DNA of 64,000 nucleotides from Bacteroidales bacterium (GTDB lineage: Bacteria; Bacteroidota; Bacteroidia; Bacteroidales; F082), in NCBI GenBank assembly GCA_017632935.1, contig JAGBQJ010000040.1, positions 1 through 64,000 on the forward strand, read 5' to 3'. Numbering within the stretch: the first letter of the stretch is position 1; each line of letters opens with the position of its first letter. The notes under the pieces were generated by a model. It was not told where the DNA came from and searched no databases. It saw nothing but the letters and a program-made list of their open reading frames with translations. A program made the position numbers and the translations under genes. This document shows, one piece after another, positions 9,005 through 16,808 of the stretch.

Positions 9005-9858
9005 GTGCCTGGATTTGGATATGGATTGTGGTCGTGGCCGTCATCGCTGCTGCAGTGGTGACGGCATTCATCGTGCGCAGGAACGATGCCCGGAAGGTGG
9101 GCTTCATGATGGATGCCTTGGAGGACGGCGAGCTGAACTTTCACTTCAAGGAGAAGTCGGCCCTCAATCGAGCCCTCAACCGCGTTAAGGGCATCTTCGA
9201 GCGGCGCGACGCAGCCAACGAGGAGTCCTCTCAGAACAAACTGTTTCGCGTGATGACACACGAGATTATGAACACTGTCGCACCCATTGCTTCCTTGAGC
9301 GATGCCTTGCTCACCGAGGAAGGCGTGGATGTGAAAGCGGGCTTGGAAACCATCTCGGCCTCGTCGAAGGATTTGATTCGTTTTGTGGAGTCGTACCGCA
9401 GCATGACGCAAGCCCAGGCGCCCATCCGCAAGGCGGTGATGGTGGACGAACTGATGGACCGTGTGTTGCTCCTCAATAAGGCCAAAATAGCCGAACAAGG
9501 TGCCACTTTGACCTACCAAGCAAATACGCCCGACCTGCTCATCTATGCCGATGAAGGCCAAATCATGATGGTCTTCAACAACTTGATCAAAAACGCTGTG
9601 CAGGCAGGCGCCACCTCCGTCCGTATCACCGCCGACTTGAACTCGGAGGACCAAACCGTCATCCGTGTGGCCAACAACGGAAAAGCCATCCCGTTACGCC
9701 AGACAGAGGAAATCTTCATTCCGTTCTACACCACCAAACCGAATGGAACGGGCATCGGCTTGAGTTTGTCGAAACAAATCATGGTCAAACACAACGGGAC
9801 ATTAGTCCTTGAGCAAAGTGATTCAAATGTAACGATTTTTGCCTTGATTTTCAAATGA
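9001..9858 (+). CDS. Sensor histidine kinase, compact form
   Basis: A 285-residue kinase coupled to the regulator by an ATGA overlap. One membrane helix spans about residues 4-24, followed by a short linker, a dimerisation/phosphotransfer helix with H87 in MTHEIMNT, and a HATPase_c domain ending with NGTGIGLSLS. There is no periplasmic sensor domain, so the signal is probably sensed in the membrane or through a partner such as the FtsX permeases. It should phosphorylate D56 of the regulator at 7655. Confidence 0.9.
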   Translation: MSAWIWIWIVVVAVIAAAVVTAFIVRRNDARKVGFMMDALEDGELNFHFKEKSALNRALNRVKGIFERRDAANEESSQNKLFRVMTHEIMNTVAPIASLSDALLTEEGVDVKAGLETISASSKDLIRFVESYRSMTQAQAPIRKAVMVDELMDRVLLLNKAKIAEQGATLTYQANTPDLLIYADEGQIMMVFNNLIKNAVQAGATSVRITADLNSEDQTVIRVANNGKAIPLRQTEEIFIPFYTTKPNGTGIGLSLSKQIMVKHNGTLVLEQSDSNVTIFALIFK

Positions 9859-9877
9859 GCGACGACCGGTTGGAAGA

Positions 9878-10168
9878 TCAATTCAGCACGATTTCCTTGA
9901 CGATCTCCTTCCCTACCACCTCGTTCAGGTTCTTTATCAGCAAGGACTTGGAATAACTGAGTTCGCTTCGCAAAGCGTCGCTGTCGATGCGAACGAACAG
10001 TCTACCGTCCTTGATGGAAAGGTCGATGGTATGCGTGGCGATGAAAGGTCCCACCACCTTGGGCCAGGCCTCGACGGCCTTGACTTCGTCAAGATACTCG
10101 GGGCCACGATGCTGCTCGTAGAAGGCCTGAATGAGCTCGCTCAATGGCTTCACGTCGTAGTAGATCAT
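9878..10168 (-). CDS. DUF721 (DciA-like) protein
   Basis: A 96-residue protein with the compact DUF721 fold: WPKVVGPFIATHT in the middle and a strand-rich LFVRIDSDALRSEL. Members are related to DciA, a replicative helicase loader/operator in many bacteria, and often follow recF in Bacteroidota. It overlaps the recF stop by four bases (ATGA), so the two are translated together. A function in replication or recombination is inferred from family and neighbour. Confidence 0.82.
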   Translation of the reverse strand: MIYYDVKPLSELIQAFYEQHRGPEYLDEVKAVEAWPKVVGPFIATHTIDLSIKDGRLFVRIDSDALRSELSYSKSLLIKNLNEVVGKEIVKEIVLN

Positions 10169-11283
10169 CGCTCCCCTCCTATCTCTTTGACTTGACCTTT
10201 CTCCACCTCAAAGATCTTGTGGTCGATGTTGGTGTTTTCAAACAGCTTCTCGATTCTCTGTTGTTGCGTGTCGGTGATAAACACCTGACCGAAATGATCG
10301 TCACCGACCAAACGAACGAGTTTCATCACGCGTTGGTCGTCGAGTTTGTCGAAGATGTCATCCAACAGCAAAATAGGCTTGTAACCGATTTTTTGGTAGT
10401 TGAACTCAAACTGTGCCAGACGGATGGAAACCACAAACGACTTTTGTTGTCCCTGTGAACCAAAACGTTTCAACGGATGGCCGTCAAGGGTAAACTCCAA
10501 GTCGTCCTTGTGGATGCCCACGTTGGTATAGCCTGAATAACGGTCTTGTTGCAGACTCTCCTCCAACAGCTCGTATAATGGCTTTTCGTCAAGTCGAGAC
10601 TGGTAGATGACATTCACCTTCTCCGTGCCGCCCGAGACAATCTCGTAGTAGTGCTGGAAGATGGGCAAAAACTCCTGTAAAAACTGATGTCGTTTGCTAT
10701 GGATGTCATCGGCATGCTGGGCCAACTGGTCTTCCCAAAGACGGAGCAGCTCACGGTCGAAGGTGCGGGTTTCGGCAAACTGCTTCAACTGCATGTTGCG
10801 TTGCAGCAGGGCGCGGTTGTATTTCAGCAGGGCGTTGAGATACAATGGATCGAACTGCGAGATGACACCATCGATGAACTTACGGCGCAGGTCGCTGCCC
10901 TCGTTGATGAGGTCGCGGTCGTAGGGCGAGATCATCACCAATGGGAACTTCCCGATATGGTCGCTGAGGCGGTCGTATTCCTTTTTGTTGAAGCGGAACG
11001 ACTTCTTCTGGTCGCGTTTCTGCACACACGACACCAGTTCGTCGTCCTTGCCGTCGTGCGAATACAGGCCGTGGATGGCGAAGAAATCCTGCTCGTGGCG
11101 GATGTTCTGCTTGTCAGTGGCGCCGAAGAAGCTCTTGCAAAACGAAAGGTAATAGATGGAATCGAGGATGTTGGTCTTCCCTGCCCCGTTGAGGCCCACG
11201 AAACAGTTGACATTCTCCGAGAGCTGCAAGTCGGCCGATTCGCAGTTCTTGAAGTTGGTCAGTTTCAGTTCGTGGAGATACAT
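10165..11283 (-). CDS. recF: DNA replication and repair protein RecF
   Basis: A 372-residue SMC-like ATPase. It begins MYLHELKLTNFKN, has Walker A GLNGAGKT from residue 30 and ends with a Walker B-type LLLDDIFDKLD region near residue 320. RecF binds gapped DNA with RecOR and promotes RecA loading. A longer reading to 11325 would use residues encoded by a palindromic repeat and is rejected. It forms a two-gene unit with the DUF721 gene. Confidence 0.95.
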   Translation of the reverse strand: MYLHELKLTNFKNCESADLQLSENVNCFVGLNGAGKTNILDSIYYLSFCKSFFGATDKQNIRHEQDFFAIHGLYSHDGKDDELVSCVQKRDQKKSFRFNKKEYDRLSDHIGKFPLVMISPYDRDLINEGSDLRRKFIDGVISQFDPLYLNALLKYNRALLQRNMQLKQFAETRTFDRELLRLWEDQLAQHADDIHSKRHQFLQEFLPIFQHYYEIVSGGTEKVNVIYQSRLDEKPLYELLEESLQQDRYSGYTNVGIHKDDLEFTLDGHPLKRFGSQGQQKSFVVSIRLAQFEFNYQKIGYKPILLLDDIFDKLDDQRVMKLVRLVGDDHFGQVFITDTQQQRIEKLFENTNIDHKIFEVEKGQVKEIGGER

Positions 11284-11291
11284 CTTTTTTT

Positions 11292-11360
11292 GACTCGAGA
11301 CGCGGGACTTCGGGACACGGGACAAAAGACTCGCGTCTCGCGTCCCGTAGTCTCGTGTCT
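11292..11360. repeat. Palindromic repeat, family A (copy 1)
   Basis: A G+C-rich inverted structure built from GGGAC and GTCTCG steps fills the gap between recF and porQ. A second copy with the same arms is at 53775-53860. In this copy the arms are separated by only a few A residues; in the other, a different repeat sits in the middle. Confidence 0.7.
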
Positions 11361-11361
11361 A

Positions 11362-12411
11362 TTACAATTTACTTAAGTCTACTCTAAGCGTCAGGAAATT
11401 AGGCGAGCCCACGATATTGTTCCTTGAGCGGGCATAGTCGATCTGGAAGGCCTTGATCTTGACGCCAAAACCGGCAGAGAAGCCCACCAGGCTACGCGCC
11501 TCGGGCACGCTCATCTCGCGATACGTCTCGTAGTTGTAGGATGCCCTCAGGAACAAGTTCTTGCCGATGGCCAGTTCGCCGCCAACCAACAAATGGCAGC
11601 CCAAGTTAGTGAAGAACCGGGCGGCCTTCGAAGGCTCCTGATACTGACCCGTGATGGGATCGTAATAACCCGCCAAATCAAGCGGATCGTCGTAGAGTTT
11701 ATTCCAATGCTGTATGTCCTTGTAGCCCATGACGATGGTCAGCGGCAGATGGTCAAGTTTCTTGGAGGCCATGAAGTCCATGGAGAAAGGCAACCACTTG
11801 TCCTGCACGTTCAGTTCCTGTGAGAAGAGTTGCCTGCCGATGTTGCGTGCGGCGAGGGTGAAGGCCCAGTTGGAATAGGACCAATAGGTGCCGGCCACAT
11901 CAACACCCAGAGCGCCTGCGCGACCTGCTTCGTACTGCACGCCGGCATATTTCAGGTTGGCGCCGATGCTCCATTTGTCGGTCAGCTCACGGCCCCAGCC
12001 GAGGGTGACGGCATAGTCAGAGACGTTGAAGGTGCTGCCATCGGTATAGCCGCTCTCGGAGGCATATTGCATCGCACCGTAGTTGTAGTATTGCACCGAG
12101 GTGGCGAAGCTGCCCAAGTTCTCAAAGGTGTGGCTGTATTGCGCCGTGGCGAAATTGGTGCCGAGGTTGAAGTCGCCAACATACGACAGGGTCAGCTGGT
12201 TGTTCATCTCGGGCGAGATGGCCGAGGGGTTGAACACCGCCGTCTGCAAGTCGCCGTCATGCACGGGCAAGGGCAGTCCACCCAAGGCCACCACACGGGC
12301 TGAGTTGGCGTCCGTCAAGGCACGATACAAGCCATTGCTCACTTGCGCGTTGGCTTGTAAAGCAATGATTGACAACACCAAAGAGCATATAACGTAAATC
12401 GTTCTTTTCAT
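11362..12411 (-). CDS. porQ: Type IX secretion system protein PorQ
   Basis: A 349-residue outer-membrane beta-barrel protein with a signal peptide (about 1-22, cut after QANA). It begins the mature part with VSNGLYRALTDANSARVVALGG, typical of PorQ, and consists of alternating amphipathic strands ending in VDLSKL. PorQ belongs to the FadL-like group needed for T9SS-dependent secretion and attachment, though other T9SS genes are not in this window. It may be co-transcribed with nusB upstream, from which it is separated by about 54 nt. Confidence 0.85.
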   Translation of the reverse strand: MKRTIYVICSLVLSIIALQANAQVSNGLYRALTDANSARVVALGGLPLPVHDGDLQTAVFNPSAISPEMNNQLTLSYVGDFNLGTNFATAQYSHTFENLGSFATSVQYYNYGAMQYASESGYTDGSTFNVSDYAVTLGWGRELTDKWSIGANLKYAGVQYEAGRAGALGVDVAGTYWSYSNWAFTLAARNIGRQLFSQELNVQDKWLPFSMDFMASKKLDHLPLTIVMGYKDIQHWNKLYDDPLDLAGYYDPITGQYQEPSKAARFFTNLGCHLLVGGELAIGKNLFLRASYNYETYREMSVPEARSLVGFSAGFGVKIKAFQIDYARSRNNIVGSPNFLTLRVDLSKL

Positions 12412-12465
12412 AGTTCCTGTTTATTGGATAACGGCCTCTATGCCTATTTATTGCGTCATGTAGGG

Positions 12466-13419
12466 TTATTTGTCCACCAGTCCCAAGCCCGTCTTCACCA
12501 GCCTTCCGCTCTCTTTCAGCTCGGTCGAGAGGCGGTCGAGCATGCCGTTGACGAAACGACGGCTCTCAGGCGTGCTGTAAAACTTGGAGATCTCGATGTA
12601 TTCGTTGATGGTAACCTTCACGGGGATGGAATGGAACTCGATGAATTCCGTCAAGGCCATAAAGATTAAGATCTTGTCCATCAGCGCCAGACGATCGTAG
12701 TCCCAGTTGGAGATGTTGGCCTTCACCATTTCCATGTATTCGTCAGCATGAAGGATGGTCTTCTCGAACAGCTTGACCACAAACGCCTTGTCCTCGGCCT
12801 CGTCCTTGAACACCGGCGGCAGCAGGCTGTCGGCATTGAAGTCGGCAGGCAGCTCGCTGATAAACTTCCAGAGCAGATAGATGGCCAACTGATAGTCGCT
12901 GTTGTACGACAAGTCACGGTCGGAATAATAGTCGTAGAGCAAGCCATTCTCAGGCATGTATGTGTCAATCACCGTGACAAGGAAATGCTTATCGTCGCTG
13001 AAGCTGTCCTTGCCGTTGTTCATATACTCTTGGTACTCAGGTGTCTCGGTCAGCTTCACGAACATGTTGCGGATGAAGTCCTCGCGAGAGTCAGCCCAAT
13101 CGATTTTGTATTGCTCGACGAGTTTGTCCAGATGATGGTTGTCGTCCAAAGCCTTGAGGATCCTGTTGTCGACAAACTTCATGTTGGGATTCAGGTCCTC
13201 CTCGGTCGGGAAATGCTTTTGCTTGTTTTCCTCGATGCGACGCTCAGCAAACTGCCTGATCTCGACCCAGAAAGAAAGTTGGTAGACAAAGAGCTTGTAT
13301 AAATCGTCAACCCCTGCGAGCAATAGTTTCTCGGCTTGGGGCAAGTTGGAGCTTTCGGACTGATGATAGGCGTAAATTGATTGTAACGCCTTGACTCTCA
13401 GAAATCTTCTATTCAACAT
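12466..13419 (-). CDS. nusB: Transcription antitermination factor NusB (long Bacteroidota form)
   Basis: A 317-residue protein starting MLNRRFLRVKALQSIYAY, the usual Bacteroidota NusB start. It is twice the length of proteobacterial NusB because of an inserted/N-terminal region, with the conserved NusB helices at the C-terminus (FIEFHSIPVKVTINEYIEI, then FVNGMLDRL). NusB with NusE supports rRNA antitermination. A longer reading to 13584 runs back through the promoter, which has TATCTTTG on the minus strand at 13450-13457, so it is rejected. Confidence 0.93.
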   Translation of the reverse strand: MLNRRFLRVKALQSIYAYHQSESSNLPQAEKLLLAGVDDLYKLFVYQLSFWVEIRQFAERRIEENKQKHFPTEEDLNPNMKFVDNRILKALDDNHHLDKLVEQYKIDWADSREDFIRNMFVKLTETPEYQEYMNNGKDSFSDDKHFLVTVIDTYMPENGLLYDYYSDRDLSYNSDYQLAIYLLWKFISELPADFNADSLLPPVFKDEAEDKAFVVKLFEKTILHADEYMEMVKANISNWDYDRLALMDKILIFMALTEFIEFHSIPVKVTINEYIEISKFYSTPESRRFVNGMLDRLSTELKESGRLVKTGLGLVDK

Positions 13420-13449
13420 ATCGATTGATCTATATGGAAAAATAATTTG

Positions 13450-13500
13450 CAAAGATAAAACAAAATCCTGTGCAAATACAACAAAAATGGAGTAATTTTG
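13450..13500. promoter_or_regulatory. Divergent promoters for nusB and the Dabb gene
   Basis: A minus-strand TATCTTTG (13450-13457) serves nusB, and a plus-strand TAATTTTG (13493-13500) serves the gene at 13521. Both match the Bacteroidota -7 box and fix the start codons of the two genes. Confidence 0.7.
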
Positions 13501-13520
13501 CGGCATTAACAACAATCGCC

Positions 13521-13838
13521 ATGACAAAAGTTTTGAAACACATCGTAATGTGGAAATTTCATGAAGAAGCCGAAGGACGCACACGCCAAGAAAACGCGCA
13601 ATGGATGAAGGAACACTTAGAGGCCTTGGTAGGACAGATTCCCGAGCTGCTCAGCGCAGAGGTGGGCATCAACTGCAAGGACTCGGAGGCGGCTTACGAC
13701 GCCGTGCTGACGGCCACCTTCCATTCCTTTGAGGCAATGGAACGTTACAAGAACCATCCGTTGCACCAACAGATAAGCCAATACTGCAAAAAAGTCAGGA
13801 AAGACCGGATCGCGTGCGACTATTTCATTGAATCATAA
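13521..13838 (+). CDS. Dabb-domain (stress-responsive A/B barrel) protein
   Basis: A 105-residue protein matching the dimeric alpha/beta-barrel Dabb family: LKHIVMWKF at the start, a helical middle with LLSAEVGIN and ATFHSFEAMERYKNHPLHQ near the end. Members form small ferredoxin-like dimers and many have no known substrate. The ATG at 13521 lies about 20 nt below the -7 box. No partner gene is evident. Confidence 0.85.
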   Translation: MTKVLKHIVMWKFHEEAEGRTRQENAQWMKEHLEALVGQIPELLSAEVGINCKDSEAAYDAVLTATFHSFEAMERYKNHPLHQQISQYCKKVRKDRIACDYFIES

Positions 13839-13898
13839 GGCATAAAGCGCTTTCAATAGATTTTTTTCAATAAGTCACGCCATTTATAAGAAAAACCC

Positions 13899-13906
13899 TA
13901 TCTTTG
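13899..13906 (+). promoter_or_regulatory. -7 promoter box for the rubrerythrin gene
   Basis: TATCTTTG lies about 52 nt before the ATG at 13959, matching the Bacteroidota consensus. Confidence 0.6.
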
Positions 13907-13958
13907 CGTTTCTATCCATCAAGAACAACTAACTCAAAATCATTAAATACTGACATCT

Positions 13959-14507
13959 ATGAAGAAAAAATTCATCTGCCCCATCTGCGGGTATGTACAC
14001 GAAGGTGAGGAAGCCCCCGAGCGCTGCCCACAATGCAAGCAAATCGTTGAATGGAAAGTCGTTGACGAGAGCGCTGCCTTGAATTTCGTCACCGAACACG
14101 TCCTTGGTATCGCCAAAGGCACTGGCGACGAGATGATCAAGGATCTTAATGCACAATTCATGGGTGAGGCCACCGAAGTAGGCATGTATCTGGCCATGAG
14201 CCGCCAAGCCGACCGCGAAGGCTATCCCGAGATTGCCGAAGCCTTCAAACGCTATGCTTTTGAAGAGGCTGACCACTGCTCTCGTTTCGCTGAATTGCTG
14301 GGTGAAGTGGTTTGGGACACCAAGACCAACCTCTACAAGCGCATGATCGCCGAATGTGGCGCCTGCGAAGAGAAGATGCGCATCGCCCGTGTGGCCAAGG
14401 AGCGCAACCTTGACGCCATCCACGACACCGTCCACGAGATGGCCAAAGACGAAGCCCGCCACGGCAAAGGCTTTGAAGGACTGTATAAACGCTATTTTGA
14501 AAAATAA
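13959..14507 (+). CDS. Reverse-type rubrerythrin (NADH-peroxidase-like)
   Basis: A 182-residue protein with the rubredoxin domain first (CPICGY...CPQCK, residues 8-30) and the ferritin-like diiron domain second, with EATEVGMYL and EEADHCSRF carrying iron ligands and DEARHGKGF near the C-terminus. This order is the reverse of classical rubrerythrin and is common in anaerobes, where the protein reduces hydrogen peroxide. The ferritin gene follows 90 nt downstream, so the pair looks like an oxidative-stress and iron-storage unit. Confidence 0.9.
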   Translation: MKKKFICPICGYVHEGEEAPERCPQCKQIVEWKVVDESAALNFVTEHVLGIAKGTGDEMIKDLNAQFMGEATEVGMYLAMSRQADREGYPEIAEAFKRYAFEEADHCSRFAELLGEVVWDTKTNLYKRMIAECGACEEKMRIARVAKERNLDAIHDTVHEMAKDEARHGKGFEGLYKRYFEK

Positions 14508-14516
14508 ACAAGTGAA

Positions 14517-14578
14517 GAGTGAGGAGTTAGTAGTGTGGAGTATTTAATCACTCCAAACTGCTCACTCCTAACTCCTAA
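14517..14578. repeat. Imperfect hairpin repeat between rubrerythrin and ferritin genes
   Basis: Two arms rich in GAGTTAG / CTAACTC steps (GTGAGGAGTTAG on the left, CTCACTCCTAACTCC on the right) can fold back on each other. It may attenuate or separate the two transcripts. It is not a T-run terminator. Confidence 0.5.
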
Positions 14579-14597
14579 CTATTAAAAACTAAAGAAA

Positions 14598-15110
14598 ATG
14601 ATTAGCAAAAAACTAGCAAAAGCCATCAACGACCAAATCAACGCTGAGATGTGGTCAGCCTATCTCTATCTGAGCATGTCGCAAGACATCTATGCCAAAG
14701 GTTTCCATGGCATCGCCCATTGGTACAAGGTCCAGTTCCTAGAGGAACAGGCCCATGCTGCCATCATGATCAACTACCTGCACTCGCAGGATGAAAAAGT
14801 CGTCCTGGCCCCCATCGCCAAGGTGCAGACCGAATGGAAGAGCGTCTTGGCCGCATTTGAAGACACCCTTGAACATGAAAAGAAAGTGACTGCCATGATC
14901 AACAATCTGTGCGACATCGCCGACGAGGACAAAGACCGCGCTGCCGGAAACTTCCTCGCCTGGTTCATCGACGAGCAGGTGGAAGAGGAAGAAAATGCCC
15001 GCGACCTCGTACGCCAAGCCAAGATGATCGGCGACCATATCGGTGGCATGATCATGCTCGACAAGGAACTGGGCGCCCGTGAATACCACACGCCCAGCCC
15101 GCTGAAATAA
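14598..15110 (+). CDS. ftnA: Bacterial non-heme ferritin
   Basis: A 170-residue ferritin, the usual length for FtnA. The four-helix bundle shows the iron ligands in NAEMWSAYLY, FLEEQAHAA and WFIDEQVEEE. Cytoplasmic 24-mer cages of this family oxidise and store iron. It lies downstream of a peroxide-reducing rubrerythrin and is closed by the hairpin terminator at 15163. Confidence 0.94.
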   Translation: MISKKLAKAINDQINAEMWSAYLYLSMSQDIYAKGFHGIAHWYKVQFLEEQAHAAIMINYLHSQDEKVVLAPIAKVQTEWKSVLAAFEDTLEHEKKVTAMINNLCDIADEDKDRAAGNFLAWFIDEQVEEEENARDLVRQAKMIGDHIGGMIMLDKELGAREYHTPSPLK

Positions 15111-15162
15111 TGCAACAATCGTTGAGACGCGGCGCGCCACGTCTCTACCAACCTAAAAGAAA

Positions 15163-15191
15163 AACTCCGCTGTTCATCGAGCAGCGGAGTT
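15163..15191. terminator. Bidirectional intrinsic terminator
   Basis: The arms AACTCCGCTG (15163-15172) and CAGCGGAGTT (15182-15191) form a 10-bp stem with T-runs outward on both strands. It lies between the convergent ferritin gene and the gene ending at 15208. Confidence 0.88.
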
Positions 15192-15207
15192 TTTTAATTA
15201 TTTATAA

Positions 15208-15561
15208 TCAATCTAATATGACAACCCTCTCCTTTACGCCAAATGAAAGCGTTTCTTTTTCATCCTTAATGTCAACAACAATATCTAATCTATCACATCC
15301 CAGACACGAAAACATAAAGGTATATTTCTCAGGTGTAATTCCTTCTATCCTATACTCTCCTTCTCCATTTGTATTAGCTCCATATCTCTGAACACCTGTC
15401 GAATCGACAAGAATCAAATATGCAAAACAATTGAGAGGCTTCCCCGTATCAATATTCCAAATACGTCCACTTAAAGTAGCTTTTTTCTCTGTTTTCTCCT
15501 GCGCCACTGCAGTACCTGAATACATTAACAATGCTGCAAAAATCAATAGTACTTTTTTCAT
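15208..15561 (-). CDS. Exported small carboxypeptidase-regulatory-like domain protein
   Basis: A 117-residue protein with a signal peptide (about 1-21, ending in GTAVAQ). The rest is one CarboxypepD_reg-like beta-sandwich: ATLSGRIWNIDTGKPLN, then GEYRIEGITPEKYTF. The domain is common at the front of TonB receptors in Bacteroidota but stands alone here. The start at 15561 is chosen for the signal peptide; an upstream in-frame start adds non-signal residues. Its base composition is lower in G+C than its neighbours. Function unknown. Confidence 0.72.
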   Translation of the reverse strand: MKKVLLIFAALLMYSGTAVAQEKTEKKATLSGRIWNIDTGKPLNCFAYLILVDSTGVQRYGANTNGEGEYRIEGITPEKYTFMFSCLGCDRLDIVVDIKDEKETLSFGVKERVVILD

Positions 15562-15572
15562 GATATTGAATT

Positions 15573-16604
15573 TTATAGTTCTCCAGCCTGTTTCTTCGCC
15601 CAATACTCCTTGAAGACCTCATAGTTCTTTTCCAAGAGCGTCGGCGTATCAAGGCCATAAGGGCATTTCTCGTGGCAGGCGTTGCAATGCTTACACTTCT
15701 CAATCATCTTCATCTTTTCGGCCCATTCCTCGGTGAGATAGACACTATAAGGTGCGCGCTTCAGGAAGAGGCTCATACGGGCGCAGTTGTTGATCTCGAT
15801 GCCCGCCGGACAAGGCATGCAATAACCGCAACCACGGCAGAACTCACCCGAGATCTCAGCGCGTTCCTTCTCAATCTTGCGCCATGAAGCGGAAGATAAC
15901 TCTGGCTCACGGTCTTGATACGAAAGGAACTCGTCCAACTCGCTCTCACGTTGTATGCCCCAGATGGGCAGCGCATGGTCGAACTGGTTGAGGAAAGCAT
16001 AAGCCAAGGCCGAGTCGTTGATGAGTCCGCCCGCCATGGCTTTCATGCAAATGAAGCCCATATTGTGCTTGAAGCAGGCCTCCACAATCTTTTGGTCATC
16101 CTCCGATGAGAGATAGGAGAACGGATATTGCAGGGTGTCGTAGCAGTCGCGCTCGATGGCTTCCAAAGCCACATTCTGGCGGTGGTTGCTGATGCCGATG
16201 AAGCGCACCTTGCCTTGACGTTTGGCCACTTTCATGGCATCGTACAAGCCTTCCTTGTCGCCCGGGCGCGGACAATAGGCCGGATTATGGAATTGGTACA
16301 AATCGAGGTAGTCTGTTTTGAGGTTTTTCAAGGTGGTATGAAGGTCTTTCCAAAACTCCTCGATATTGGTGGCACCCGTCTTGGAGGCAATGATGACCTT
16401 TTTTCTTCTGTCGGCGAAGGCGGCACCGATCTTCTCCTCACTGTCGGTATAGAAGCGCGCCGTGTCGTAGAAGTTGATGCCGTTGTCGTAAGCCTTGTGC
16501 AGCAGATATACGGCCTCCTTCTCGGTGATGCGTTGAATGGGAAGGGCGCCAAAGCCATTCTTGTTCACCTTCAAGTTGGTCTTGCCTAGCGTAATGATCT
16601 TCAT
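15573..16604 (-). CDS. Aldo/keto reductase with C-terminal 4Fe-4S domain
   Basis: A 343-residue protein. Residues 1-250 form an aldo/keto reductase barrel (NFYDTARFYTDSEE contains the catalytic D and Y). Residues 265-325 carry two cysteine clusters, CRGCGYCMPC and CKHCNACHEKC, of the 4Fe-4S ferredoxin type. Such fused oxidoreductases are common in anaerobes; their substrates are mostly unknown. A minus-strand TATTTTTG at 16623-16630 lies about 20 nt upstream, supporting the ATG at 16604. Confidence 0.88.
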   Translation of the reverse strand: MKIITLGKTNLKVNKNGFGALPIQRITEKEAVYLLHKAYDNGINFYDTARFYTDSEEKIGAAFADRRKKVIIASKTGATNIEEFWKDLHTTLKNLKTDYLDLYQFHNPAYCPRPGDKEGLYDAMKVAKRQGKVRFIGISNHRQNVALEAIERDCYDTLQYPFSYLSSEDDQKIVEACFKHNMGFICMKAMAGGLINDSALAYAFLNQFDHALPIWGIQRESELDEFLSYQDREPELSSASWRKIEKERAEISGEFCRGCGYCMPCPAGIEINNCARMSLFLKRAPYSVYLTEEWAEKMKMIEKCKHCNACHEKCPYGLDTPTLLEKNYEVFKEYWAKKQAGEL

Positions 16605-16675
16605 AACTACCTGATTTTGGCACAAAAATATAAAAAGATTTGATATAATCCAAATTTCAGGGAGAAAAAGTAATT

Positions 16676-16806
16676 CCGCGCATGTCATTCCAACGTAGGC
16701 TGGCGCGGTGGCGGGAATCTATGCGCGGACTTGATAAAATCACCATGAACCGCCTCCCATAGATTCCATCCTCCCCACTTTCCTCTGCAGGAATGACATG
16801 GGAGGC
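16676..16806. repeat. Two family-C palindromic elements (about 54 bp each)
   Basis: The first unit (16676-16728) has ends CCGCGCAT and ATGCGCGG; the second (16752-16806), in opposite orientation, has ends GCCTCCCAT and ATGGGAGGC. Both share the internal GTCATTCC / GGAATGAC and ATCTATG / CATAGAT motifs seen in copies at 21.5, 22.2, 32.7, 32.8 and 44 kb. They fill the gap between the aldo/keto reductase and the permease. Confidence 0.8.
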
Positions 16807-16808
16807 TA

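Noticed and set aside
16617-16632. TTGGCACAAAAATATA, resembling a second sigma-54 promoter
   Set aside because: The base pair at the -12 position is TA, not GC, and it faces away from the nearest gene.
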